From the NCBI GenBank assembly GCA_001949185.1, contig BDGG01000002.1:6352772-6416771 (forward strand): a stretch of 64,000 nt of DNA. The letters are read 5' to 3'. Numbering within the stretch: position 1 is the first letter of the stretch; the number at the start of each line of letters is the position of its first letter. The position numbers and the translations under genes were made by a program. The notes below the pieces were generated by a model. That model ran no database searches. It was not told the DNA's origin and was given only the letters and a program-made list of their open reading frames with translations. Origin of the DNA: Ramazzottius varieornatus (Eukaryota > Tardigrada > Eutardigrada > Parachela > Ramazzottiidae). This document shows positions 35,401 to 44,842 of the stretch, piece by piece.

Positions 35401-38400
35401 GACATCTTTTCGATCTGTTTGGAAATAAGACGACGTTCATTTCCGGTCATCCCGCAAAGTTTCTTGCGCGACAGGCGGCACCACTAACGTTAGAACACGG
35501 CGGCTTGAACACTGAACGGCGATGGACGGCAAAGTGACGACAATAACGAATCTCGATATGACAGAAGCACGAGAAAACCTTGATAAGAGACAACAACGCG
35601 AAACGACGCACTGAAGAATGTAAAGATGAATGAAAGAAAAGCGACGGATAAGTTGTCAAAAATAAGGCGGCAAGTGACAGACGAAAAGAAGAAGTACGAA
35701 CACCCTCCGCGCTGCGCCAACCGAAGTTTGTGAAAAAGAGTAAGTGAACATTAACGAAGCCTTGACCCGACTAGATCATTTGCACGAGTATAGCCGACAT
35801 GGAGATGAAAACAACCACCGCAAGTTAGTAAACGAAAACATATAAAGCAAAATTGCAAGAAGATGTTGTCTTACCTAGGACTTCGACGCCAATGGACAAA
35901 CGATCCGCTCCGAACTCGTTCTCCACAACCAAGTCATAAGAACCTGCGTCCTTCTTGGTGACTTTCTTCACAGTTATGCGAGTCTTGTTCTCGGTCGTCT
36001 CAGTCTGCACCATCTTGGATTCTTGAACCGGCTTGCCATCTTTGACCCACCTGGCTTCCACAGGAACGTCCGATTCAAATGGGACTTCCAACACCAGATT
36101 GTCGTTCTCCCGAACCTGCACAGGTTGCTTCACAGGCTTTCTGAGTTTTGGTGCTCTACGGACCTTTTTCGTCTTTGTGATGGTTTCCGTTCGCGTTCGG
36201 GTCTCAATCACTTCTACTACGACATCGACTTCCGCCTCTCCCGCTTGGTTCGACGCTGACACGGTATACGTACCGGCATCTTTTGTGGTCGCTTTGTCGA
36301 CGGTCAAGATAGCTTTACCGGTGGTGAAGTCCATCTGGATTCGCTGATTTTGAACAACTTTTTCATCATCTTTGTACCATTGGACATCGGGCTTTGGGGT
36401 GCCGGACACGGGAATTTCTAGACGAAGCTGCTCGTCGACTCCTACCTGTACGCCCTTGTTGTACTGTTCCGGCTTTTGGATGACTGGTTTACTGTGAACT
36501 TGATCCGTCTGGGTTTCTTGTGCTCCTGAAACGTTCAAAATGGATCAGTGTCATCCGTGACATTTGATCACACCATGCAGCCGGGATGCTGCGATATGTA
36601 GTGCTGCCAGAGCGCTGATTTTCTTGGTTCGGACATCAATTATTTAATAATAATCAAAATTAAAAAACCGGGCACCAGCTCTAGTTCGGAGCCTGACAAA
36701 CGACTTGCAATGATATTTATCTCAAGTGGCGCACGCTGTAGCAAACTACGATAAAAGAATGCGCCGCGTGAGCCAACGATCGTCCCGCTTGTTTACACTC
36801 TCCCACACCCCACTTTCTTCCATTTGAAAAGCCAAATACGACACCAGGGTGTGAGTTAGTCGTACTTCAAAACTGAATATTATGTATGGAAATCAACGTA
36901 TTATAGCAGATAGACTTTCTGTATTTTGACCTTTTTCTACAGCCGCACGTCCGATCAGTGAATATATCTCATAGGCTCGTACAGCATGGTGTATACTTAC
37001 GTATGACTCGAACCGGGATTCGTGCTTGGTCTCTTCCCAAGTCATTCTGGGCGAGGATTTGGTACACTCCCGTATGTTGTGCGCGAGCGTCCATGATCAC
37101 CAGACGAATTACATCTTCTCTAGTCTCAATCGTGATGGTCTTTGTCTCTTCAATCACTTTGCCGTCCTTCATCCATGTGATACGAGGAAGGGGCGTGCCG
37201 GTGTATGGAACTTCCAGAACGAGCGGCTGGTGTTCCTCCACCTGTGTCTCGCGGTTCTGATATTTCTTCGGCAAAAGCAGCTTTGGAGCTTCCGGTGGCA
37301 TCTCCGTCATGACCGATGACTCGCGGTATTCCCGCTTGTCGACGACTTGTACGCCGATGTCGACCTTGTCAACACCGGCAAAGTTCTCGGCGATCAGTGT
37401 ATAGCGGCCTGTGTCCTTCTTTGTGGTTTCGCGAACTGTGATTCTGGCGAGCTCATCAGTGGAATCTGTCTGGATGTGCTTGGACTCGGTCAAAGGTTTA
37501 CCGTCTTTGAACCACGTGAAGTCGGGCTTCGGTGCTCCGGTAAAGGGGATCTCCAAGGTTAAGTCTTCTTCCTCTTTGACTGTGATCAGACGCTGATCTT
37601 TCGACGGACGCTGCAGCTTGGGCTCGGAGTAAGGAGCGGCGTCGGATCCTGTCAACGAAATATAAGCCGTTACAGTATCCGCTTCTTATATCTTGTTTGA
37701 TTTTACCTGTATCGACCATTTGCTTTGTCTTCGATTTGGATCGCCGAATAATTTTATGCTCAATGCGTGAGCTGACTTCGCTGATCTCCGAGATTTCATC
37801 AAACTCCTCATCATCGGTTTCTCGGTGTTTGGTAGCGGCGGCGGGACGTTTAGCTGGCCGTTCGGTGCTTTTCTCTGTGCGTTCTTCCAGGTCCGCCATA
37901 CGCTCAGCTCCGCTCTTTCTCGACGTAACCGTACGGCTGGTCTCCCTTCGAACAGTGGTCCCGCTTTCGTCCACCTCTTCCATAACGCTGACTTCTCGAA
38001 TGGAATCCACATCGTCCATGGTCGATGCAATATCCGACATGGCTCGATCGGCTACCTTCTTCACTTGGCGACGCTGAAAATTATCCTCATCTTCTTGGAG
38101 GGCGTGTTTCTTTGCCAAGAACTGCTTGACTTCATTGGTTTCGTCCACCTGCGTTGCGATTCTGTGTCCTTCTGGCATATGGTGGGGAGCGAACTGGTCC
38201 GCTGTCTCTGATGGTACTACGGGTTCGCTTTCCTTGCTAGGCACGCCTTCGCCCGCCAAATTCACCGCTATGATTCTGAATATGTACTCAAAGCCCACAA
38301 CCAGGTCTGTGACCATGAAGACTGTATTCGTCACAGGCTCGTGCGTAATCTTCATGAAACGGTTACTATCGACGTATCTCCGTTCGATGTAGTACCCAGT

Positions 38401-41400
38401 CACCGGATTTCCACCATCGTCCGCTGGTGGCTCCCACGAAAGAATGGCCGACGTCTTTCGTATATCAGTCACCTGAAAGATACGTCGAATATTACGTAAC
38501 CACCCTACTTGGCTTTGTGGTTCAACTGCTTTTTAGCCACTCAGCATCACTTACTTCCGGTGCGCCACATGGTCCGGGCTGGTTGAACGGCCATCTCGCA
38601 GGGACGGGTTCGTCGGTCTCGGTAGCTGGACCTACGCCATAACGGTTCTCGGCTTTCACTGAAAAGTAGTACTCTTGACCTTCCAGCAGGTTGTCCGCCA
38701 CGATTTCCAAGTCGGCAGTTTCGCCGGCATGCTGCCACAGTTTTCGACCACTGAGCTTCTTCTCGACGATGTAGTTCAGGACAGGTCCTCCACCGGGTTG
38801 GTCAGGAGCTTCCCATGTGAGCTTAATGGACTCTGGACTGCTACCAATTGCCTTGATGTTCTTCGGGGCAGATGGCGCGTCGAGGATTTTGACGTTGATG
38901 TGGGCTTCAAGACGTCCGGTGTTGTTCTCGAGAGTCAGTGAATAGACACCGGCATCCTCCACGCTCATCTGCTTGATGTTGAGCGATGTCTCGTTACCGA
39001 CCGTGTCGATTCTGATCCTGGGAGACTCTTTGATTGGCTGGTCGTTGAACTTCCATATGGCGACAGGCATTGGGTTGCCGAAAAATGGAATGTTAATGTG
39101 GAGCGAGCGGCCCTTCTCCACCTGGATAGTGTCTTCCTGCACTACTGCACCAGGCATACCTGCGGAAAAAAGCGTGAGGGTGACTGAATTCTGAGACCGC
39201 CTCGGCGCACTGTATTGGTTTTCCTGTTCTTACAATTTCATTTTTGATCTTCTTCACGCCTTATTTGGATACTAGTAGATTTCTACGCATTTGCATCACA
39301 ATGCCATTTTTTCGGTTGCGTCAAGATTCCAGTCTGAACATTTTTCTACATTTCTCAACATCTTAGACACCAGAAGCACAGTATATACCGGTAAGGTCTC
39401 CGTTGGTCTTGACGAACTCGGAAGAGAAGTCGCTCTCCATGCTCATATGACTGTCCGCTCTTCTGCCATACGGAGCTGTTATTTTTCTTTCCAATGCGGT
39501 ATCTGATTGGACATCATCAAAACTTCTCTTCTCCGATCCCAAACGAACAGACTCACGGTCAGCAGACACCCTGCTCATCTCAAACTTGAATCGCTGTTCA
39601 TGAATCTGTCTTTCCAGACTCTCCTCCAACGCCATCTTCTTTTCAAATTCCTCCAGCTGAGTGAAAGCACTGGGACGGTTGCTTCGGCTGAGCGATCTTG
39701 TCCTTCGCTCTTCACTTCTTCTTTGGATTCGTTCTTCTACGGTCTCCCGATCTTTTGCGCCTGGGCTTAGTTCCTTTTGCAGCGAGATGCTTCGACTGTC
39801 CGGAGACCGTTCACCATTCAGTCTCCTCTCTGCCATTCGACGTGCCACGCTGGACTCCCGAGAAAACGTCCTTTCCATCAACGAGTCTTGGCGGGCGAAG
39901 ACATCGTCAACGTCACGGTTGGACATTTGGCTGATCGAACGCTCCATGGAAGGTCTGTATGACCGACTTGATCCATCCTCATCCTCGGCAACACTCCAGG
40001 CTCGTGTCTTGACAGGCTTGCTGGGTTGACTTGGGTTGCTTTCACCGGCCTTATTGATGGCTCGCACACGGAACTCGTATTCCGTGGAGGAAAGAAGGTC
40101 GGGTACGACGAACTCGTTATTAGAAATTGCATCAGTGGTGACTTTCACCCAGTGAGGGCTGATGGAGTTGCGTCGCTCCAGAAGGTAGCCGGTAATGGGA
40201 GACCCACCATCGGACTCTGGTTTATTCCAAGACACGGTACATGTACGGTTCACTACGTTGAACACCATAGGTGTATCCGGTGCACCGGGCGGATCTGTAT
40301 AACAAGGCAATATTCGTTTACCGGACTTAAAATAAGCTAAATAATAAGTTGGTGTTTGCGAAACTAGAACGTTCAAGTCAAGCCAGTGAGGCGCCACCTA
40401 CCGAAGGTGAACTGCGCTACTACGGGTTGCTCAAGTTCCGCTCCTTCTCCTTCTCCATTGATATTTTCCGCGGTAACCTAACAAAAACAACAGACATGAG
40501 CACGCGGTACATCTCTGGGTACAGATCTTCGAGGTCCAAAACGTTCTACCTTGAACTCGTAGGTTTGGTCTTCCAGAAGGTTTTCCGCCTCGAACTCGGT
40601 ATTCTTGGTGGTGCCAACACGTTGCCACGTTTTCCGTCCCATGCCTCTTCGTTCAATGTTGTACCTAAGGATAGGATGGCCACCGTCGCTCAGCGGTCTG
40701 TCCCACTTCAGCACACAAGTATCGGGTGTGATGTCGGATGCCTTGAAGTTCCGTGGGGCATCCGGCACGCTTTGGACTTGGACGACGATGTCGACCTTGT
40801 CAATACCAGCCTCATTTTCCGCCTGCGACATTTATTCAAATGAGGCAATAACAAACAGGTTGGTTTTTACACATTTAACATACCTTCACAGAGTAAGTTC
40901 CAGAATCTTCCGGGCGGATATCAAATACGGTCAAAGTAGCAACGCTATCCTTGTCCTCCGTTCTGATATGAGCTGACGAAATCAGCCCACGTCCGTCTTT
41001 CTTGAAGTCGATTGTTGGATGAGGTCTTCCATCATATGGGATTTCGATCTTTAAAGTCTCGTTTGGTCGAACCCGGAAAGCTTCATCGTCGATCGCTGAG
41101 AAATGAAGTTTTGGTGGGATCATATCGCCCCGGCGTTTCGGCATCTCTTCATCCATCTCCGTGTCATGATGCCTCTTCCGCTCGTCAGAGTGGCCAACGT
41201 CCATGGGTTCATCTTCTTCATGGGTTCGACCAAGAACATCCTCATGTCTAGTAGGAACCCGTCGATCATGCTTCAAGTCTTCGTCACGGAAGTCTTCGTC
41301 GTTCGCGACCTCTGACGTAATAGACTCCACATCCATCACTGACTGCGTTCGTCGGTGCAAGAACTCCCAATTATGCTCATCAATAATTTCAGTCGGGAAA

Positions 41401-44400
41401 GCTCCTCGAACCATAAGTTCGGGATGATATCTGACCGTCCCGTTCTTGTTCTTTGCCTGTAAGCAAAACCTGCTAGGTTTTTACTCGACCTTAAAATTAA
41501 TGAGTATTCCTCACCTGGCACGTATATAAGCCTCTGTCTTCCGGCATGACATCATTGATGATAAGGGTGTGTATCTGACCGTCCACCCTAATCTCGTACT
41601 TGTCTCCCTTCAGTAGCTCCACATCCTCCTTCCACCAGGTAACTTCCGGTGTCGGAACACCACAAACACGGCAGTCGAACCTCACTGTTTCTCCCACTAC
41701 AGACGAGAAAAAAACCGCTCCTTATCTTCAAAATGATGCATGTTTACGGAAGAGTTGTGCTCACCGACACAAGATATTCTTTCGGTTGATTTTCTCATGT
41801 AAGGTAGCGTAGTGTGGTCTTCGAACTCGGGAGCTGTGAAATACGACGAAGTGGAGAGGCTTTTTTCAGAATCCAACGAGAAATACTCATCTGAACATCA
41901 GATGCAAAAGGACTACTATTCGGGCTGGCTGGACATGAGAGGTTACGGCGACAAAGAAGGCAGCGAGAGATTTACAGACGGGACAGAAGAAACAAGGAAG
42001 AAGAAGCACGGATACGAAACCGCACGCAAGCGAGACGGGAACACATCAGCCTATGGTATAAAACAACGTGACTGACCTTCAGAGATGCTCTTCAGTTCTC
42101 GGTACTGTTCCTCCCGTGTAAGTTGTTCTGTCATGACCCTCAGGTATCTTCCCTGCATGTCCTGAACCATCTCTTCCATACTTTGCGTTTGGGTTTTCTC
42201 TGTTCTCATGGCACGACTGACATCGACAGCTCGAGAACGATCTCCCATTGCAAAATCCTCGGTATCGGTTCGTGCCAAGTTGCTGACTGATGAGCGATCT
42301 GGATCGTCGATATCGATGGCGGGTAATCCAGCTGGAAGTACTTGTGTCATTCCATGAACTGATTTTGGGAACAAACGGACATAACGGTACTGCATATGAG
42401 AGCTGGGCAACCGAAACATGCAAGAACGCTATCTTGAGTGGCGTACCCATCCAGCTGATAACAATGAAAAAGACGCCACTTGAGATAACGATCTTGCACA
42501 GTATGTTTTGTTTGCCTTGGCCCCATAATCTATGAACCCGGTTGAAACGTCATTTTGTGATAGTTTTGTCAATCATTTCCATTTTTAACTGTGTCCTCAG
42601 AATCACAGTTAAAAGTTTTAGATCGTTTCGAACTTACATAAGCCGCCTTTGATCAGACTTCGGATTTCGGCGACCCAGGCCGCCTTGGTACTTGCGGACT
42701 TTGTCTGAAAGGTTACGCCGCCAGCAGAGCCAGATTTGTCGGCTAAGGAGAAGACACGCTCATCCTCGTCGTCTCTTATATCGATGTTGGCGAGCTATCA
42801 AAATTTCCAATTCAGCATCTTTCAGTGCTGTAATAGTTCACTTCTAAGGTTCACAGACTTGAGTCCTACAGAACGTACCTGGATAACTCCCTTGTTGTTA
42901 AACTGAGGTGGCGCGCCCATTGCGGATTCCGCACGAACCATTTTCGTCACCAGTATCCTATCCTTAAACAAGAACAAGTGACGATCCTTGCCCTTCTTCT
43001 TTGGATCTGCCTCTTCCCAGATTACTACAGCGTCCTTTATAAAGAAATAAGCGAGAATTGACACAAATCTTCGGTTATTGAAGAACATGCGTATTTTACA
43101 TTCTTGATGATACGGCCGAGCTTGTGGATATTCCCACGATATCCTTTGATAGCTTTGAGCAATTCAATATCTTGAGCGCGATGAGGTACTCCTAGTAGCA
43201 TATCCAGAGCTTTCTGGAGACCCTTGACGTCCTGCTTGGCCCGTGCAGCGTACTTGATTAGTTCCTTGATAAATTCCTGATATTCCGCAACACGCTTTAC
43301 GGGCAGCTGTAGCAGGTCTGAGATGGTCTGTTCGGCATCATCAAAATTCTCGAAAGGCGTAATTTTCTGAAGACCACGAAGCATGCTTGCGAAAACCGAT
43401 TCTCGCTGAAAATCAAACTTGTTCTTTTCTACTTACTCCAAGGAACTCCAACAGCTCTGGTGATTCGGAAAGTAACTTTTGGGCTTCCGGTTCGTCCCGA
43501 CAGAAAGCTGTGAGTTTGTCGAAATCCCGCTCCTGAAAAGTTGGACGGTATTACGGTGACATTTTGCCAATCTAGTTAGGCTTCCAAAAGGTCAACACAG
43601 CTAGATCAAACGATGTGATTATCGTGTGGAGAAGGCGAGCTGTTAATCAGAAGGCCGGGTTGACTCTCGACTATTCTCACCAGCCGAAGAAATGTCTTCT
43701 CCAAGTACTTCGGCTCGTCGATGCAAAATTCCAGTCCAGGGAGCAGGACCCTGAAAGATTCCATCACATCCGAATTATTTATAGGTATGAGAACATTTTG
43801 ACTTTTAAACCGCGGTGATATAACCGCTTTGCATTACGCAAATATTAACATTATACAAAGCACAGCTCGGCGAGCCCTTTGAAATTGATAGGTCAGCATT
43901 TCGGTACTCACGTTTCGTGAAACGTGCAGAGCTCCTTCCAGTTGAGAAAAATCTCGCTTTCCCCGCGGAGGTTCTCCGGTACCGACGGCTGATCAAGCGC
44001 CTTGATGTAGGTATCCATCACATATCGCAGCTTTTGCACATACTGTCGCTCACTCTCCACGATATCTTTGATCACCAAACTAAAATCGAGAAAAAAATTA
44101 ACGGTACGCATATGAGTGACTTGAGATTTGGAAAGTGAAAAACGAGTTGAAATTTTCCTTACTCTCGTTTGCTCATGGCCTCAGCCTCGCGATCCTTCTT
44201 GCTGCCGGCTGAAGCGCTGCCTTCCGTTACCGGCAGTTCTCGGGTTTTCTTCCGGCCTTCCCCGAATGCTTTCTTCTCCAGGTAAAGCGCCGGAATCCAA
44301 CCTTGTCTCGTTGGAAGGAGACGATGAGGTCGGGTTCGCACCAAGAACTTTTTGGGATCAGAGCTGTCAACAACTTCGACAATCTGCCCCTCAATCACAC

Positions 44401-44842
44401 CCAAACCATCGGATTCGTCTGATCCAGGTGTATAATCAGCAATGGCTACATAAAGATCCACATTCTGCAAACCATCACGAATGAAAACCAACAAAAAAGC
44501 TTTCGGTAACCGAAGGTGGAAGTTCTAATAGATGAGTGCTGGGCGAACAAAACGTACAAGACCGCCGTTCCAAGTCGCGCACACTTTCATGGTTACTGGC
44601 TGGACGGGTGCGTCACTCAAGACTGCGATCTTGTACGTTTTGTTTACTCAGATCACAAATTCATTGTACAACCGGTAAAGTTTAGGTTCACTTGCCTCTT
44701 CTGATTCTTCGCGTTCACGGTGACGAACGCGCGACGCATGTGTGTCCAGTTGCTTTGTGGACGGAACCTCGCTGGCCTCACTTCGGTCCTCGGAGAACCG
44801 GTAGCGAGAGGATCGCGGCACACTTCGCGGACTTTGGTCCAT
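11416..44842 (-). CDS. unc-89: UNC-89/obscurin giant muscle protein kinase
   Basis: M-line scaffold and Rho-GEF/kinase of striated muscle. Exons (-): 44842-44692 (tentative); 44464-44163; 44079-43912; 43750-43681; 43532-43437; 43405-43100; 43034-42879; 42794-42638; 42331-42077; 41833-41765; 41696-41515; 41456-40884; 40822-40550; 40477-40402; 40294-39389; 39159-38555; 38472-37707; 37648-37001; 36525-35875; 35414-35106; 34914-31690; 31509-31180; 31105-30599; 30506-29463; 29364-28903; 28838-28033; 27085-25612; 25126-25064; 24830-24537; 24463-23795; 23756-23019; 22933-22001; 21918-21398; 21271-20890; 20820-20518; 20437-19205; 19141-18518; 18454-17720; 17657-16556; 16477-14960; 14831-14228; 14027-13117; 13052-12868; 12802-12619; 12546-12086; 12012-11937; 11852-11703; 11629-11416. 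Exons 2-48 sum to 26,316 nt, exactly 8,772 codons including the stop, with matching phases throughout. SH3-DH-PH at the front and two kinases at the back identify UNC-89 rather than twitchin or titin. The exon 9 acceptor (42332 or a few bases upstream) is a choice. Exon 1 as listed ends in phase 1 while exon 2 needs phase 0, so the N-terminus is unsolved. Confidence 0.95.
11580..12645 (-). other. UNC-89 protein kinase domain 2, probable pseudokinase
   Basis: Exons 44-48. The ATP-anchoring Lys (TFAAKI) and the DFG motif (VDFGAARK) are kept. The glycine-rich loop is reduced to HGQFS, and the catalytic loop reads HLNLQPENV, with Asn in place of the catalytic Asp (codon at 12219-12221). The C-lobe is otherwise complete (PPEIL, SADIWNIGVLVFILLSGRHPF, NRLSVDECLEHKW), followed by about 60 basic residues to the stop at 11416. 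Loss of the Asp predicts little or no catalysis and a scaffolding role. Confidence 0.85.
12868..14027 (-). other. UNC-89 interkinase linker with Ig and FnIII
   Basis: Exon 42 opens with about 170 charged residues (many Arg, Asp and Ser, no fold recognised), then a complete Ig (about 13500-13220: WYHHDILLENG, DAGEYKC), then FnIII 31, split by an intron and finished in exon 43 (YRFRVSCRNQFGWS). The intron between them must start with GC (TACAG|GC at 13117/13116) to keep the reading frame and restore the expected Y-R-L-E-Y strand. Ig-FnIII between two kinases is the standard UNC-89/obscurin arrangement. Confidence 0.88.
14290..15205 (-). other. UNC-89 protein kinase domain 1
   Basis: MLCK/titin-type kinase in exons 40-41. 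Visible: glycine loop IGRGTQAVV, the ATP-anchoring Lys in NYAAKV, the helix C Glu in ENEINIL, the catalytic loop HLDLKPEDV (Asp codon at 14699-14701), VDFGLAQK, a PE in the activation segment (VSPE), TDLWSTG and DPTRRLTAAEALKHPWF. All residues usually needed for phosphotransfer are present, so it is probably active. After HPWFG a tail rich in basic residues leads to the interkinase linker. Confidence 0.92.
15265..19440 (-). other. UNC-89 Ig-rich region before kinase 1
   Basis: Exons 36-40 give, in order: two Ig domains, FnIII 28 and 29, an acidic linker (DLDEEELPEDEEKG), five Ig domains (17720-18000, then four up to about 16310), FnIII 30 (about 16240-15950) and two Ig domains directly before kinase 1. 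The Ig domains are I-set like: W in strand C, LxI, and D(A/T)GxYTV. Exon 38 ends with a GC donor at 17719-17718. Exon 39 ends inside an Ig domain at a 78-nt intron (16555-16478) that is a multiple of three and free of stops. Confidence 0.88.
19560..24830 (-). other. UNC-89 15-domain FnIII super-repeat
   Basis: Exons 29-36 encode FnIII domains 13-27 in an almost unbroken row. Two domain types can be told apart by their C-C' region. Type A has Y-x-V-Y-x-(R/K)-E-K-x..W-R-K-V-T-K with a following KTTHTL. Type B has V-E-x-(R/K) ... W..VAET. Order from N to C: B A B A A A A B A B A B A B A, which is mostly a two-domain AB repeat. Introns usually fall between domains, as expected of exon-based duplication. 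Each domain keeps the Trp, the Leu of the E-F loop and YE(A/V)xVTAxN. Confidence 0.8.
25612..29364 (-). other. UNC-89 FnIII array with Thr/Lys linkers
   Basis: Exons 25-27 encode eight divergent FnIII domains (5-12 of the protein). Domains 10, 11 and 12 are each followed by a Lys/Thr-rich linker (KKTTKKTTTTTK type). Domains 11 (about 26480-26190) and 12 (about 26060-25770) are near copies by eye (PSIVDVVEA, DVQTIKW, TFEVPFDEG, NEVGESAPSE in both), so the domain-plus-linker unit was duplicated recently. Several domains replace the usual SDGG loop by charged residues. Confidence 0.85.
27115..27925. mobile_element. Terminal-inverted-repeat element in unc-89 intron 26
   Basis: Arms at 27115-27169 and 27871-27925 are inverted copies, about 54 nt with roughly 80% identity by eye (shared AGAGGTTGATACGG, GCAAGAAATC, TAGCGTA). 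A shorter copy of the same word (AATCCGAGTAACG) sits at 27279-27291. Length is about 810 bp, and it fills most of an intron of about 950 nt whose neighbours are mostly under 150 nt. No transposase frame is present, so it is a non-autonomous DNA transposon. I could not settle a target-site duplication. It stops about 27 nt short of the exon 27 acceptor. Confidence 0.6.
29463..34914 (-). other. UNC-89 spring-like T/E/K/P-rich region with repeats
   Basis: Exons 21-24 encode about 1,700 residues without a globular fold, dominated by Thr, Glu, Lys, Pro and Val. Exon 21 alone is 3,225 nt. Three copies of an SEYIEEV-(T)n-KTVKQQP unit lie at about 33480-34200. Four copies of a unit of 105-115 residues carrying E-D-F-W-(A/G)-(S/T) lie at about 31970-32980. 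Exon 24 has a two-fold repeat with SEIVEI(I/V)TKKTTTT at about 29640-29990. It occupies the place of the KSP-repeat region of worm UNC-89 but has no KSP repeats, and resembles the PEVK spring of titin in composition only. Confidence 0.85.
35106..42331 (-). other. UNC-89 N-terminal Ig/FnIII region
   Basis: Order seen: a polar linker (exon 9), two Ig domains separated by a long acidic/basic linker (exons 10-13), FnIII 1 and 2 (exons 13-15), a charged linker rich in Arg, Glu and Ser (39400-39960), one Ig, FnIII 3 and 4 (exons 16-17), a second charged linker (37710-38200), then five Ig domains (two in exon 18, two in exon 19, one in exon 20). Ig marks are Trp in the C strand and DxGxYxx before the F strand; FnIII marks are the W near the B strand, SDGGxPI and YEFRVxAxN. 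The two linkers lack recognisable folds. Confidence 0.85.
36721..36772. repeat. Short hairpin element, copy 2 (unc-89 intron 18)
   Basis: CTCAAGTGGCGC at 36721-36732 pairs with GCGCCGCGTGAG at 36761-36772 (10 of 12). Length and arm sequence match the copies at 371, 42431 and 55461. Confidence 0.5.
42431..42486. repeat. Short hairpin element, copy 3 (unc-89 intron 8)
   Basis: ATCTTGAGTGGCGT at 42431-42444 pairs with ACGCCACTTGAGAT at 42473-42486 (12 of 14). The loop word CAGCTGATAACAATGAAA recurs as CAGCTGATAAC in the 55461 copy and, inverted, as TTTCATTGTTAC in the copy at 371. Confidence 0.6.
42638..44464 (-). other. UNC-89 SH3-DH-PH signalling module
   Basis: Exon 2 encodes an SH3 domain (YVAIADYTP, EGQIVEVVD, VRTRP, GWIPALYLE) lined up closely with the C. 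elegans UNC-89 SH3. Exons 2-6 give a Rho-GEF (DH) domain: DIVESERQYVQKLRYV begins it, PVKRVAEYQEFIKELIKY is the conserved CR3-like helix, and GNIHKLGRIIKN ends it. Exons 7-8 give the PH domain (HLFLFKDRILVTK; TKAAWVAEIRSLI). DH-PH pairs load GTP on Rho-family GTPases; for UNC-89 the known target is Rho in muscle. No key segment is missing. Confidence 0.93.
44543..44647. repeat. Inverted repeat in unc-89 intron 1
   Basis: AACAAAACGTACAAGA near 44546-44561 is repeated inverted as TCTTGTACGTTTTGTT near 44629-44644, a perfect 16-bp stem with a few more matches outside and a spacer of about 67 nt. It may be a small MITE or an RNA hairpin in the first intron. Confidence 0.5.
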
